64,000 nt of DNA, taken from the NCBI GenBank assembly GCA_039621445.1, contig CP154957.1:15678947-15742946 (forward strand). Direction: 5' to 3'. Position 1 is the stretch's first letter; the number at the start of each line of letters is the position of its first letter. The notes beneath the pieces were generated by a model. It did no database searches, was not told where the DNA came from, and saw only the letters and a list, made by a program, of their open reading frames with translations. Made by a program: the position numbers and the translations under genes. The stretch is from Euglena gracilis. Its lineage: Eukaryota > Euglenida > Euglenophyceae > Euglenales. Positions 22,701 through 31,440 of the stretch are shown here, one piece after another.

Positions 22701-23246
22701 GGCCACATTGGGTACAAAAAAAACAAGACCGCTCGAATCCATTACCAAAACCACAAAATCGAAGGCGGCGCACACTTCCATGATGCTAGGAAAGCACATC
22801 CCAGAAAAACCTGGAGCGCAGAGGCAGTGTTGAGGAAATGGACACATTGAAACCGAGCAAATCGAACAGCCATGGTTGACTCTGCCCTGATTTCACGCAA
22901 CAAGAAAGCCCTCAACATGGTTATTGGGGCATTATTTAAAAAACACCGGAATCAACATCGAACATTTGGTTTCGAGTCCCAACAACTCGGACGGTCTGAT
23001 TTTATGAGACTCGTCTCATAAAATCAGTGATATTCCCGGCCGTCTAAGTCTCCCGCTCAGCTGCGACAATCACCGGGGGGGGGGGGAGGGGGGGCAGCTG
23101 CCCAGGACAGGGCCCATGTAGCCGAAGGTCAGCCGCGAGAACCACCCCGCCCGCTCGGAGGCGGTGGGCCCGGGGCGGGGGGCGGGCACCTCGTCCTCCG
23201 CGTCCGCCTTGTCCCAGTCCTCGTCCGTCCCCCCCACGGTGGCCAT
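8188..23246 (-). CDS. ABCC-type (MRP-like) ABC transporter, N-terminal half, multi-exon
   Basis: This gene encodes a membrane ATP-driven exporter of the ABCC family, which as a class moves organic anions and conjugates. Read down the minus strand, the exons give the pre-TMD motif ERAGWFSRLTFGYMGPVL, the linker LQLWDIDEPPENAK, parts of TMD1 (KVRSTLNAAIYQKALRLSP, FQEIPFMAYM, LVAACTLNYR, FTIMALLNMIRSAFTSFP) and a complete NBD1: Walker A GKVGSGKTTLL, signature NISGGQKQRISMARA, Walker B CDLYLLDDPLSAVD, then GLLRGKTRVL. TMD2 and NBD2 are not in the window; they may lie beyond the left edge or be absent. The start is the first in-frame ATG after a stop (23246). Several NBD1 motifs form only when introns without GT-AG are removed. 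Some TMD1 exons, and one between 13.3 and 10.8 kb, were not found. Exon order follows the family exactly, so the family call is firm; the substrate is unknown. Confidence 0.88.
8278..8793 (-). other. Nonconventional intron inside Walker B
   Basis: Starts GGC then CAGGCCCCGGG. Ends CTCGGGCTCTG then CTCGG. CAG at +4 pairs with CTG at -8 to -6, and most following bases pair. Removal joins YLLD to DPLSAVD. No GT-AG. Confidence 0.85.
8794..8859 (-). CDS. ABCC exon 11 (signature and Walker B)
   Basis: Only 66 bp. Encodes GQKQRISMARAVYQDCDLYL and LD. It completes the signature at its start and most of Walker B at its end, and is flanked on both sides by nonconventional introns. Confidence 0.9.
8860..9432 (-). 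other. Nonconventional intron inside the ABC signature
   Basis: Starts GCC then CGGGGGGCGA. Ends TCGCCCCCTG then CCTGT. The ten-base stem has one G-U pair, again with 3 nt and 5 nt outside it. Removal gives NISGGQKQR. The interior holds G-rich TTATTATTTGGGG foldback sequence (8950-9350). Confidence 0.87.
9433..9531 (-). CDS. ABCC exon 10 (helical domain, first part of signature)
   Basis: Encodes EAVVTAVDLAVDMANLPDGD and LTEIGEKGLNISG, the ABCC segment ending in the first residues of the signature. The next intron begins GCCCGGGGGGCGA. Confidence 0.9.
9532..9577 (-). other. 46-nt intron-like interruption in NBD1
   Basis: Sequence between AYDQ and EAVVTAVDL. Read through, it shifts the frame and meets a stop. 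Removing exactly 46 nt gives the normal family spacing from NVLFG to the AVDL helix. It starts GGCCAC and ends CTGCTGCT, so it has no GT-AG and keeps the CTG plus five bases end. A plain frameshift is the alternative. Confidence 0.5.
9578..9748 (-). CDS. ABCC exon 9 (Walker A completion, Q-loop)
   Basis: Begins GSGKTTLLNAIL, completing Walker A, and continues to GRVAYVPQQAWILNDTLRAN and VLFGTPLTPAYDQ, the ABCC Q-loop and NILFG segment. A 46-nt stretch then separates it from exon 10, which is in another frame. Confidence 0.9.
9749..10642 (-). other. Nonconventional intron inside Walker A
   Basis: Starts GGC then CGGGGGC. Ends GCCCCCG then CTTGG. The 7-bp stem is perfect, with 3 nt before it and 5 nt after it. 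Removal joins GKV to GSGKTT. The border is ambiguous by the 4-bp word GGGC present at both ends. Confidence 0.85.
10643..10809 (-). CDS. ABCC exon 8 (NBD1 start, first half of Walker A)
   Basis: Encodes LLLPEVKEHAAPQKEPARVE, then RGGTMRWG and PGELVMVVGKV. The Walker A loop is cut after GKV. Its 5' border follows CTGGCCAC (CTG plus five bases). The next intron starts GGCCGGGGGC and has no GT. Confidence 0.85.
11006..11456. mobile_element. hAT-like non-autonomous TIR element, copy 1
   Basis: 451 bp in an ABCC intron. The TIRs are CAGGCATTTGCTTAAGG and CCTTAAGCAAATGCCTG. ATGGTGAC flanks it at 10997-11004 (one extra C before the TIR) and at 11457-11464, an 8-bp target duplication as expected for hAT. 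The interior has CTAGCTAG-rich words, a short inverted pair CCGGCGC/GCGCCG, and a C15/G6 block. No coding sequence. Confidence 0.88.
12475..12530 (-). CDS. Possible small exon, unidentified
   Basis: Minus-strand reading gives NSLRTLLEEIKEYPG in a helical, acidic style. It lies between ABCC exons 7 and 8, where a linker exon is expected, but it does not match the family consensus there. No reliable splice borders. Confidence 0.25.
13338..13463 (-). CDS. ABCC exon 7 (last TMD1 helices)
   Basis: Encodes STGVIFTIMALLNMIRSAFT and SFPLCLNAL, corresponding to the ABCC 'FT.LALFN.LR.PL..LP..I.AL' segment before NBD1. It may start after CAG at 13464. The 3' end is followed by GACCAG, fitting the 3-nt plus CAG start of the nonconventional introns. 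The expected 'VEAR.SL.R...FL' exon was not found downstream. Confidence 0.75.
13651..13815. repeat. (GT)n and (GCGT)n microsatellite
   Basis: GAGT, GT and GCGT repeats follow each other. The long open frames over it are simple-repeat artefacts. Confidence 0.9.
14241..14345. repeat. Long perfect inverted repeat (hairpin)
   Basis: Arms of about 39 bases match exactly (CCAAAACCCCAATTTCATGC with GCATGAAATTGGGGTTTTGG) with no real loop. The outer CCTGAAA/TTTCAGG ends also pair. It sits in the ABCC intron between exons 6 and 7. Confidence 0.85.
15313..15527 (-). CDS. ABCC exon 6 (TMD1 helices and loop)
   Basis: After a possible acceptor CCACAG it encodes a hydrophobic helix (GLAMLGGLAVLVAACTLNYR) and DKRLTLMNQVLQSMRVVKLY, the ABCC 'D.R..L.NE.L.....KLY' loop. 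The 3' border fits either Y followed by ATCCAG (3-nt rule) or a junction after CAG. Confidence 0.8.
16715..16779 (-). CDS. ABCC exon 5 (TMD1)
   Basis: Encodes RVEQAFQEIPFMAYMTYEPI, aligning with the ABCC segment after 'NL...DA' (DAQRFQ-type). The start at 16779 follows CTG plus five bases and keeps frame with exon 4. The 3' end is unresolved. Confidence 0.6.
16780..18120 (-). other. Nonconventional intron (ABCC exon 4/5)
   Basis: Starts AGC then CAGGATTTG. Ends CAAAAGCCTG then CTCTC. CAGG pairs with CCTG and TTTG with CAAA. Removal keeps the frame. No GT-AG. Confidence 0.6.
17763..17903 (-). other. Open segment of uncertain status
   Basis: Minus frame from an ATG at about 17901 reads VADPLAGVWVSRVEVGEAPT and ends TPEEAAPA before a TAG. 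Composition is protein-like but there is no family match, and it lies in the ABCC exon 4/5 intron. It is probably fortuitous or a fragment. Confidence 0.2.
18121..18238 (-). CDS. ABCC exon 4 (intracellular loop motif)
   Basis: Begins after a conventional acceptor (CATCTCAG) and encodes VVALKVRSTLNAAIYQKALR through TGKVFNLV, the ABCC loop 'R.RS.L...IY.KAL.LS...TG...NL'. The next intron has no GT-AG. It starts AGCCAGGATTTG, with CAG at +4. Confidence 0.85.
18879..19044 (-). CDS. ABCC exon 3 (first TMD1 helices)
   Basis: Encodes RPFAMPLLLQSLLDVIQG and then two hydrophobic stretches ending ILARMQ. The 3' border is a conventional donor (CAG followed by GTATGC). It continues in phase 0 into exon 4. 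Confidence 0.8.
20455..20515. repeat. (CCA)n tract
   Basis: CCACCACCA triplets preceded by a G9 run. They give proline or histidine runs in open frames on both strands. Confidence 0.85.
20575..20685 (-). CDS. ABCC exon 2 (LWD linker)
   Basis: Encodes LQLWDIDEPPENAKAIPALQ and then FTKHW, matching the ABCC linker 'L..DLW.L...D....L...F...W' that follows the entry motif. Both borders are unresolved. A C8 run precedes the exon and GGGCAGG follows TKHW. Confidence 0.6.
21361..23048. mobile_element. 1.7-kb TIR element in ABCC intron 1
   Basis: Perfect 20-bp TIRs (CTTAGACGGCCGGGAATATC and its complement) with TCTCC duplicated at 21356-21360 and 23049-23053. Near the ends lie two palindromes, TGAGACACGTCTCA (21782) and TTATGAGACTCGTCTCATAA (23002). 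A minus frame (about 22257-21990) reads MSVSQRAASTASEDDASQRP, then DIKWASTLDINRSEYTAIRC, and looks protein-like but is not a known transposase. Confidence 0.82.
23095..23246 (-). CDS. ABCC exon 1 (start codon, pre-TMD1 motif)
   Basis: Starts at ATG 23246 and gives an acidic linker, then ERAGWFSRLTFGYMGPVL, the conserved ABCC entry to TMD1. The 3' edge runs into a C-rich tract (minus strand), so the exact splice point is unresolved. Upstream in frame lies a (GCG)n run and a stop. Confidence 0.8.
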
Positions 23247-23259
23247 CTCGATGGCGACC

Positions 23260-24131
23260 GCCGCCGCCGCCGCCGCCACCAGGCTTCACCCATCGTCTGT
23301 GTGCCTTCCGCCGCCCACCTTTGCTGCTGCTCCGTCCGGCCCAGGCGCTTCAAGCTTGGGCCCCCCAGGTTGTTACAAGTAACAGAGACCCCTATGCAGT
23401 CTGCGGCAGCCCCATCCGGGTGGGTCGGGAGGTCTGTCACGATGGCTATGCAGATGGCGAGCGGTGGGTGAGCGCCTGCCTGTCCCAGTCAGCAGTTGCC
23501 CCCGATCATCATCCAGGCGGTTGCAGCCACGGCTTGAGGGAAGCGGCTCCGGTTTCCGACCCACAAGCGAGGTGGCCGCAGTGGACACATTGCCCTTCCC
23601 GTAACAGCTGAAAGAGCAGCATCATGACAAGTATTGAAATAAAAAAGCGAGAGGTTTGCCACCTAAAGGATGGCAGTTCCTTCCCTTAAAATGATAAATT
23701 AATTTCCCCCAAACCATTTCCAGCAGGCTTCTTTTCAAGACCCAGGTCCCCCCAAACCACCCAGCCGGGTGGGACGTCCCGGGGGGGGGGGGGGAGGGGA
23801 ACCAAAAAATTAGGCTGTCAAACGGCATTTCCTAAAAAAGTTTCCAGCGCTTCGCACCAAAACCCATTCCCAGGCAGCCTCTTACCCGGGGGGGGGGGCG
23901 GACCCACCCACCCCATCCCCCTCGGGGGGGGGGGGTCTTGTTAAGTTAAAAACAAGCCTGATTTACGGGATAAAACTGGACGGCGACGATTCACCAAAAA
24001 GTTGCTGCACTTGTCCACAGCAGCCCACGTTGTTTTGAGAATCTGTTCGTTGCTTTGAGAATGGTCCGACCATATTGAAACTCGACATGCCTGCAAGGTC
24101 CAGAAAAGGGGTTTGCACGTTGAAGATTGCT
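23260..24131. other. Spacer between ABCC start and the next gene
   Basis: Contains G/C tracts (23777-23795, 23887-23900, 23921-23934). As the upstream region of the ABCC gene it should hold its promoter, but I recognise no motif. Confidence 0.4.
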
Positions 24132-24311
24132 TTAATGTGCAACTTCAACGGTGACTTTAATCAAGCCCTGCACATAGCGCTGGGTCCCAGGTTGGGCACC
24201 GGAGGGCTCTTGGTCCACAGCCACCAGCTCCACAGGAGTGAATGGGTCACCAGAGTCTGCTGCAGTCGCTTCTGGCGGATCGTTGAGCCGACGGAAGGGC
24301 ATCCTAGGCAC
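24132..24311 (-). CDS. Probable last exon of the unrecognised gene
   Basis: Follows acceptor CTGCTCTCTCAG. Encodes VPRMPFRRLNDPPEATAADS through QRYVQGLIKVTVEVAH and a TAA stop. Acidic and proline-rich. The final residues could instead be intron if GTCACC after LIK is a donor. Confidence 0.5.
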   Translation of the reverse strand: MPRMPFRRLNDPPEATAADSGDPFTPVELVAVDQEPSGAQPGTQRYVQGLIKVTVEVAH

Positions 24312-27300
24312 CTGAGAGAGCAGTGGCAGGCAGCTGCAACCGAATGGCACGCAAAATGTGGTTCCAAGCACCCTTCTTGGTGGACTGGAACGTCAACCAA
24401 CAGCAGCGAATCAACATGGAAATTCAGGTTAGGATCACCACCCAAAACTTGTCCTCGACCCCACAAGGACCAACCCTGAACGTTGACGTATCCCTGCCCA
24501 ACTTGAAAAGTTCCAAACTGCTTGGGGGTTGGTAGAGTACGGGAGCGGGCAGCAAGGGAAAGGTGATCAGCAGACGCCAAGCGGAAAGGAGTAAATCCAA
24601 GAGGGCATCAAGGTCGTGGCCATCGACACATTCCCAGCACAACGTACGGCAACAAAACGGTTGCCTCCTCCGACTGCCCAAAACTCCACCGCGAGGGCGT
24701 CAATTGTGCGCAACGCACAATGGCCACCGAAGCTGGTGATGGGGGACGCCACGGGGCACTTCAACCCTGTGCTCAGGGTGTGGAGTGCAGGGCAGCAGTT
24801 GGCTGCTTGTTCGCTGAAAGGGTCTTTGCCATCTCGCTGTGGAACTGGCGCCTGCAGAGAGCGAGTGGGTGGGGACTGTCACCTTGAGGGGGGCATCAAA
24901 ACAAAAAAAAACACTCGGATTTCGAAAGTGCAAAACTTTTTCAGTGGGAATACCATGTTAACATCAGTTTAAGAAGACGTGTTATGCCTCTTTCACCCAC
25001 CCCAGCTTGGGGCAATGTTGGGGGAGATTGTTGCAAAGAGAGGAAGTTGGGGTGCCCCCAGGCGATCTTTAAGCAAAAAAAGCAGCACATTCAATAACAC
25101 AGGAAAAATGGTTGAAAAAAGGTCATGTTTTGCAAACCAGGTCGACTTCGGGGGTGGGATGATTTCTGGCATTCCTGGACCATGGCCATCCACCAAAAAC
25201 ATCAAAAATGTGTTTTCAATTTTTTTCTTTGTTGTCGACCCTGTTCAAGCCCCGGTCCGGCCTTTGGCCAGCCCTTGGACCTAAAGACACTTCTTAAACG
25301 AAAGCCCTTGATGAAGAAAAAAAAACCCCGTCCCTTTTGTTCCACCTTGGGTACCCCATTCTGTGGGCACCGTTCCAAACAAGGACTTTTTTAAGACCAG
25401 GGGAGTTCTACCCCCCCAAAAAAACAGGCGGCGGGTGAGTGGGCACCCTACCCCATGGAAACAGTCTGGGGGACCCACTTTTAGGAGTCATTTTTTGCTT
25501 TCGGCGCACTGCGCTGGAAAAAAACTCACAAATGGCAAAAGGTCCAGTCCCCCCCCAGCAGGGACCCACTTTTGGAAGTTAATCTGGGAGTCAAACTGAA
25601 AAAAAGTCGGCTTTTGCGTACAAAATTGGGGTAAGCCCCTCTGTTCCCACTGGCCCAACCCGTCCCTTCTCCCCAGGCCACCACCAACTGTAAAAATTCT
25701 CTGGTAAAAACAACATTGAAAAACAGCATATTTCCCCGACCCACAGTACAGCTCACTCGCACGCCAAAGAGGCTTCGATACAGAGAGCCAGAACACACCG
25801 TTGCAACTCACATTCCACCAAAGTCTCCACAGCGATGGGGTCGCGGGCAAACCGAAGGCTGGCATCGGGCAGGTCGGCGATGCAGGTCCGGAGGTTGACC
25901 TGCACTGCCTGGCAGGAACAATTGTGCCAGCCAAAGGCTTCTTTTTTCAGAGCATGGGGTTCAAACCCACCCACAGCCGGGGGGACCCCTCCAGTGGAGG
26001 TTCGAGGGCACCCACTTTTAGGTGTCAATTTTTGAGGTCCAAAAAAAATCTGGTGATCACGCCGAGAAATGGAGGAAAAACTGCCCCTCTGGGGGGTACC
26101 CACTTAGGCCCGACCCCCCCCCCCTTGGGATGTGAGGGGACCGGGCTGGACCCCCCCCTTGGGGGACCCCCCTACCACCTACCTCAATACCGAAGGGCTT
26201 CCCATATCCCGGCCCCGGGGCGACCAAACTTCAAAAAAAAACGGTGGTGCCGGTGGTGCAACCTCATTCGCCCGATGAAGGGAGCTAAATGCAGTCACAC
26301 CTATCTTAAGGACCCTGGGGGGGGGGGGGGCTGGCAAGAAAAGGTGCTGGCTGGAATGGCGGTGCTGGCTGGAGTTCCCCCTGGGGGGGGGGGGTCCAGG
26401 GGGGGCGGTCCGGCCGGGAGCTGGACCCGGAGGGCACCCCAAAAAATGCCCAAAAAAGCCCAAATCCAGCTTGGTTGGCATTTTTCAGCCAATAATTTGA
26501 GGTGAAACCCCGAAAACCACCCAAAAATGCAATTTTTGGCTATTTTTGACCAATTTTTTCGGTCCACCCGGCTTTGCAGGGCTGAACCGAACTTTATTTC
26601 AGCAGACCTCCAGGTGGGGTCCGCAACCCAGCCCGGCTTCAGAAAACCCCTGCTGCCAAGTCTGTCAAAGTTTGCCAATGAATATCTCTGTCCCTTGATG
26701 GCCCTTCAATATGCAGGAAAGGTCAGAAGACTTTGAGGACAGTACCCAAGAACCTGTGGCGTCCCAACGCCCAACAAATTGGGCTGGAAAAAAGTTGCTG
26801 ACTCCCATTGGGCCCCTGGCTGAAACCTGGGTCTTTGTTGAAGCGACAAGCGGGCATCGGAGAAAAAAATGAGAGGGTGGTTTTGCAATGGGCCAGCGGT
26901 CTGGTCGGGTAAAAAAAAAATGCAAGCGTTCCCTTTTGGGAGTGAAACACACTTCAGTGAAATCACCGCAAATGGGGGGTGGCAGCAGTGGGGCCGTTTT
27001 GCCGGTTTTGGCTGAAGCACACCTGCAGGTGCTTCAAGAAGGCGGTGGAGGACCGTTGCCCGGCGGCCTCGTCCGCATCGTTGAGGGCCTCCAACGCAGT
27101 CGCCGCATCCTCCAGCAGCGTGACCAGCAGCTGCAGAGAATGGGGCAGGGGGAAGTGGGAAATCAACCCCCTACATGTAACCCCGGGGTTTATAGGATCT
27201 GGTTTGGATGGTCGGCTGAAGGGGTTTAAAAGTGTGGGGGGGGCAGGGTTACAGTAGGAGGATGTTCCGTAGGAGGATGCTCTAGAGCATCCTCGAGCGT

Positions 27301-28784
27301 CGCTCGAGGTCGCTCGAGGATGCTCTAGAGCATCCTCCTGCGTACATACATGCATGTATCACGAGACTCAGAACGGATTTCGAACGGGGCACTTTGCCGG
27401 AAGTCGTTTCGGGGGGCAAATCCCTTCTGTTGCTCAACTGTTCAAGGGCCCCAAAATAACAAAATCCCTTGTGTTTCCAAGTCGTTTCGGGGGGCAAATC
27501 CCTTCTGTTGCTCAACTGTTCGAGGGCCCCAAATAACAAAATCCCTTGTGTTTCCAAGTCGTTTCGGGGGGGGGGGGGCGAATCCCTTCTGTTGCTCAAC
27601 TGTTCGAGGGCCCCAAAATAACAAAATCCCCTTGTGTTTCCAAGTCGTTTCGGGGGGCATACATGCAATTTCTAAATCAGGAGGGTTATAAGTCAAGGTT
27701 GGGTTGGTCAGCCCGAGGCGGAGGGTTGTAAGTGGGGGGGGAGGTTGCGCTGGAGGGACCACAGCATGTCGCGCAAGGGCATCGCAGGATGGGCACATGG
27801 TTCACTGACGCAAATTTTACCATTCCACCACATTACATATACATACAATGTTTATGCAATGCCAAAAAGCCAAAAAAAAGATTTTATACCCCTTGATGGA
27901 AAAACCAAAAAAAATTATTGGGTTAAACAAGTGCTTTGTGCCATGGATTGTCAATTCACAATGTGTCATGGGACGGAGCAAGGTAGCACCTGCACCATGC
28001 ACTGTACGCTTGCAGGGTCTGTCAAAGTAGGGTCTGTTGGGGTAGTGTGTATGACAAACAAACAAACAAACAACAAACAACAAAAGGCGGTCAAACATTT
28101 TGCTGCCACCACGGCATGCAAGTGTGCATCCAGGCTTATTGCACAGGTTCAAAATAGTTTCCTGTATGGGGAGCACTTGGCCGTATCACAGATTCCAACC
28201 CTGGACCCCAATCCCCTGGTCATCCACCACCATGAGCACCGCAACCGCCACCACGACCAGAAGGCTGACTGAGGAACTGAGGCTGCAAGTAGTTAGCAAG
28301 CGAGGCTAGAAAGCACACAGCAGCAAAGACCTCCTTTGGGAGTCCAGACAGCAAGCCTTTCTCACAATACTCCAGGAAACTATTTTGAACCTGCGCAAGG
28401 AACCTGGATGCACAGTCGCATGTCATGGTGGCAACAGAAGGCGGTCATGCACACTCCTTTAACAGGCTCTGCAAGCGTCCGCCCCATGATACACTTATGG
28501 AGGGGTTTAGCAGCAGCGGGCATTGCTGTGACTGCAGGACCACAGAGCATGCTGTCAGCACCCACCCATGACCTCCAGTGAACCACACGGTCATCACTGG
28601 AGACTTCCCAACCTGCGGGTCTGAATTCCAGTTCAGCAATGAAACAACCATGATGCAATGACAGAGCGGAGCAGCGCACCTCATCGGTGTCCTGCAACAG
28701 AGACAGATGACGCGACCTGTCGGCGGTCGCGGCGTCTGCCATTGCCTGTGTTGCGGTGGTGAGGGACACTCGTTTCTGCTGCAT
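24132..28784 (-). CDS. Unrecognised multi-exon gene
   Basis: Several minus-strand segments have clean GT-AG borders and protein-like composition, in an order consistent with one gene just upstream of the ABCC gene. They are a possible 5' exon with MQQKRVSLTTATQAMADAAT (from 28784), a segment with NSFLEYCEKGLLSGLPKEVF (near 28.3 kb), LLEDAATALEALNDADEAAG (27130-27023), NLRTCIADLPDASLRFARDP (25908-25812) and a terminal exon with FRRLNDPPEATAADSGDPFT (24311-24132). I do not recognise the family. They could belong to more than one gene, since phases were checked only at individual borders. Confidence 0.45.
25812..25908 (-). CDS. Exon of the unrecognised gene (GT-AG borders)
   Basis: Between acceptor TTCCTGCCAG and donor GTGAGT. 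Encodes AVQVNLRTCIADLPDASLRF then ARDPIAVETLVE. No family match. Confidence 0.65.
26300..26530. repeat. Dispersed G-rich repeat, copy A
   Basis: GGTGCTGGCTGGAATGGCGG, a G12 tract and TTTTTCAGCCAATAATTTGAGG. A relative with GGTGCTGGCCAGGACAAAGG and TTTTTCAGCCAAAATTTGAGG lies at 39160-39360. Confidence 0.6.
27023..27130 (-). CDS. Exon of the unrecognised gene (GT-AG borders)
   Basis: 36 codons between acceptor TTCTCTGCAG and donor GTGTGC, phase 0 at both ends. Encodes LLVTLLEDAATALEALNDAD and SSTAFLKHLQ, predicted helical. Confidence 0.65.
27270..27350. repeat. Short variant of the TCGA-rich satellite
   Basis: GTAGGAGGATGCTCTAGAGC, GTCGCTCGAGG and the edge CATCCTCCTGCGTACATACA copy the architecture of the 43-bp arrays at 2985 and 6935 with different core words. 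Confidence 0.6.
27398..27665. repeat. Tandem repeat, about 78-bp unit
   Basis: Just over three copies of AAGTCGTTTCGGGGGGCAAA, CCTTCTGTTGCTCAACTGTT and AACAAAATCCCTTGTGTTTC. Related words recur at 46430-46490. Confidence 0.85.
28096..28440. repeat. Inverted duplication, arms about 75 bp
   Basis: GTGCATCCAGG and CAGGTTCAAAATAGTTTCCT at 28096-28170 return inverted at 28366-28440 with about 85% identity. AAGGCGGTCA occurs just outside each arm (28084 and 28439), which may mark an insertion. An open minus frame crosses it. Confidence 0.55.
28440..28784 (-). CDS. Possible 5' exon of the unrecognised gene
   Basis: ATG at 28784 opens MQQKRVSLTTATQAMADAAT, then SRHLSLLQDTDEVRCSALSL and FIAELEFRPAGWEVSSDDRV. 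A possible internal acceptor (TGTTGCAG) precedes DTDEV. No domain recognised. Confidence 0.35.
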
Positions 28785-28859
28785 TCAGTTCGGTGCCGGG
28801 AAAATTTCGGCGATAATCAAATTGAATCTTAGACGGGGGGGCTGGGACAACATCCTCAA

Positions 28860-31440
28860 ACCCCCCCCCCCTGCGCACTGACCAGGTTCCTAAAACCCCC
28901 GAACATGTCATGTGCACCCCCTGACCTGCAACTCCCAACCGGGGGTAAATAGGGGCGGTCGGTGGCAGGGGGGGGGGGCGTTTTTGGCATGTTTTGGGGG
29001 TCCAAAAAAATTCCGCGCTTTGAGCCGGTCAATGTCAAAAAAAATCCACCAGCTGGCCCAGCAGACCCCCCAGGGGAGTTCCACTCGCATGAATGTTGCC
29101 CATTTTCCTCAAACCCACAAACCTCCCCCAGAAATAACTTCCTTTGTACTCTTTTTTTTTGTGCACAATTCCCACAAGATATATTACTGTCGACCTGTGG
29201 ACGCACAGGGAATCACAAGGGGTCCATTTTTGGTCATTTTTGGGAATTAGTTGGAACAGAAACAGCAAAAAAAAAAAACGCATTCAAAAGCTCATTTCCA
29301 CCTCGGCGTGCAGTGCCAAAGGTTTTTATTGTTTTCCAGTTTGGGGACCCTGGACCCCCTCCCCAGGAAGGGAGGGGGGTCTACCCAGTGGCTTTTTTCC
29401 AGTGTCTAGCAGAATGGCTAGCCAGTGGACCCCCTCCCAGGGTCCTCAAGCAAAAGCCTGGTTGGAAGAGAACTGGGCGTTGCTGACCGGGGCATCTGAA
29501 TGGAGGCTGCTTGATGGCAACTTTTGAAAATTATTGGTTCTGAAAATGGTCAGCCGATAAACATGTCCATTGAATTTTGATGTAATTGTCCTGGAAGACG
29601 CCTCACCCAGGCCCAGGCCAAAAAATGGCCATCTGGTGGCCTCGAGTCAATGCAATTACGATAACGAAAGCAATCTTCTGGGAAGTAAGAAGGCGGTATT
29701 TCTGATGGTTTCTTTTCCTTGGGGTGTTGATGAAAATTGGGAGCAGACCCATTGGCCATCCGCTGTGCAGGTTCTTGAAATTCCAAACAGTAAATTATGG
29801 CTTCATATGTATGCTCTCCCCTACATATAGGGGAGAGCATAGATCCCCTCCCAAATAATGCACCGAGAGGCACCTGAAAGGCAAATTTGGGCGCCTGAAG
29901 CCATTATCAACATGTCCAATGTCAAAATGTCAGTATCATTACATTATTTGGGCACCAAAATCATTATTAAATCACCTTGGGGGGGATAATCCCTCCCCAC
30001 TTTCGGCTAATTATTGGGATCCTGGCACCCTACAAAAAAATAGCTGCATAATTTCCCCCAGAATCTGGGAACTCCATAGCAGGCCAGAATCTGGGAACTC
30101 CATAGCAGGCTTCCTTTCACCAACCCCTTGTGCTATAGGGTGGGTCTGCCCATATGGCGGGCACACCTCCCCCCTCCGGGGGGGGGGGGGTCTCGGTGCC
30201 TGCCGACCAAGCCAATTTCCCCTTGAAAATGGCCATCGGACACGAGGACTTTCGGTGCCGGGGGGGGGGGGGAGGTGTTATAAAACTAACCACCCCAAAA
30301 CCTAACCCTCCCCCGGGGGGGGGGGGGGTGGAGTGTGCCCCACCCCCCAGCTTGCCCATATGGAACCTGCCCCCTCCTCCCCCCCCGCAAGGATAGATGG
30401 GAAGCCTTGAGAGGGGGAGGTCGGACCCTCGTCGGGGGGGGGGGGGTCGGGGGCAGGGCTGTGCGGGAAGGCCTGGTGGGGGGGGGGGGCGGACCCCCTG
30501 GGAGGTGGGGGGGGGGGTTGACCCCCCCATGGCACCCGCTCAAAGAAAATACCTTCGGCACCGAAGGAAGATTTTGACCTAAGAATCGGCGTCCCTGGAA
30601 ATACGGTAAGGCCTGGTGGAGGACAGGTCGGACCCCCACCCACCACGCATTGGGTTGCGGGGATTCCCGTACAGCCTGGGGGGGGGGGGCGGACCCCCCT
30701 CCCATTCCGGACCCCCCTCCTGCCTCGAAACTGACATGGACCAAAGAAATTTTCGGTTTTGTGGACATGCAAAGGGCCGGATGCCAGGCCAAAAATGGTC
30801 AAAAATCCCTGATTTCCCTTTGAACCCAAAAATACTCATTTTGGTGAAAAAAAATTTGCAGATGTTTTAGGTCAAAAACACCAGAACATCAAAAAATGGG
30901 CGGTATGATCAAATGAGGGGAAAAGGTGTTTTTTGCTCATTTTCCAGTGCACAGTGCCAAAAGAAAATTTTCATTAATTTTGGAACCTGCCCAGGAGGGG
31001 GGTCCGGACCCCCCTCCCAACACCTGGGCGGGGGGTCCAGACCAGGTTTTGAATAGTGCTGAGCTCTTTATAAGCGCGCTCTTCCTTCTTCCCTTCTTTC
31101 TCTTTCCGTCTTCCCTTCTTCCTCATCTTCCCTTCCTCTTCCCTTCTGCCCGTCCCTGCTTTCCCTTCTGCCGGCTTCCCTCCTTCGCCTCCCTCCCTCC
31201 TTCCCCTCTCCCTTCTGCCCTACTCATTCATTCCACTTCTTCCCTTCATCGCCGTCCTTACTTCCCTGCCTCCGTCCTTTTTCCCTTCTTCCTTCTTTCC
31301 ATTTCCTTCTTCACCTTCTTCCCTTCTTTCCGTCCGTCGACCGGCGGCCCCGGCGGCCCGGCCGGCAGCCCGGGGCCCGGCGGCCGGCGCCCGACCGGCA
31401 CCCGCGCGCCCGGCGGCCCCGGCGGCCCGACGGAGCCCGG
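28860..31440. other. Poly-G/poly-C rich non-coding region
   Basis: Many G or C runs of 9-14 bases (30178, 30260, 30316, 30433, 30478, 30680), mostly paired as opposite-strand runs. Near 29447-29466 lies GGTCCTCAAGCAAAAGCCTGG, a diverged relative of the hAT-like TIR at 11006. No gene was recognised; long proline/glycine frames are artefacts. Confidence 0.6.

Noticed and set aside
30130-30830. Proline- and glycine-rich frames up to 175 codons
   Set aside because: Driven by G and C runs. Frames are open on both strands and no domain is present.
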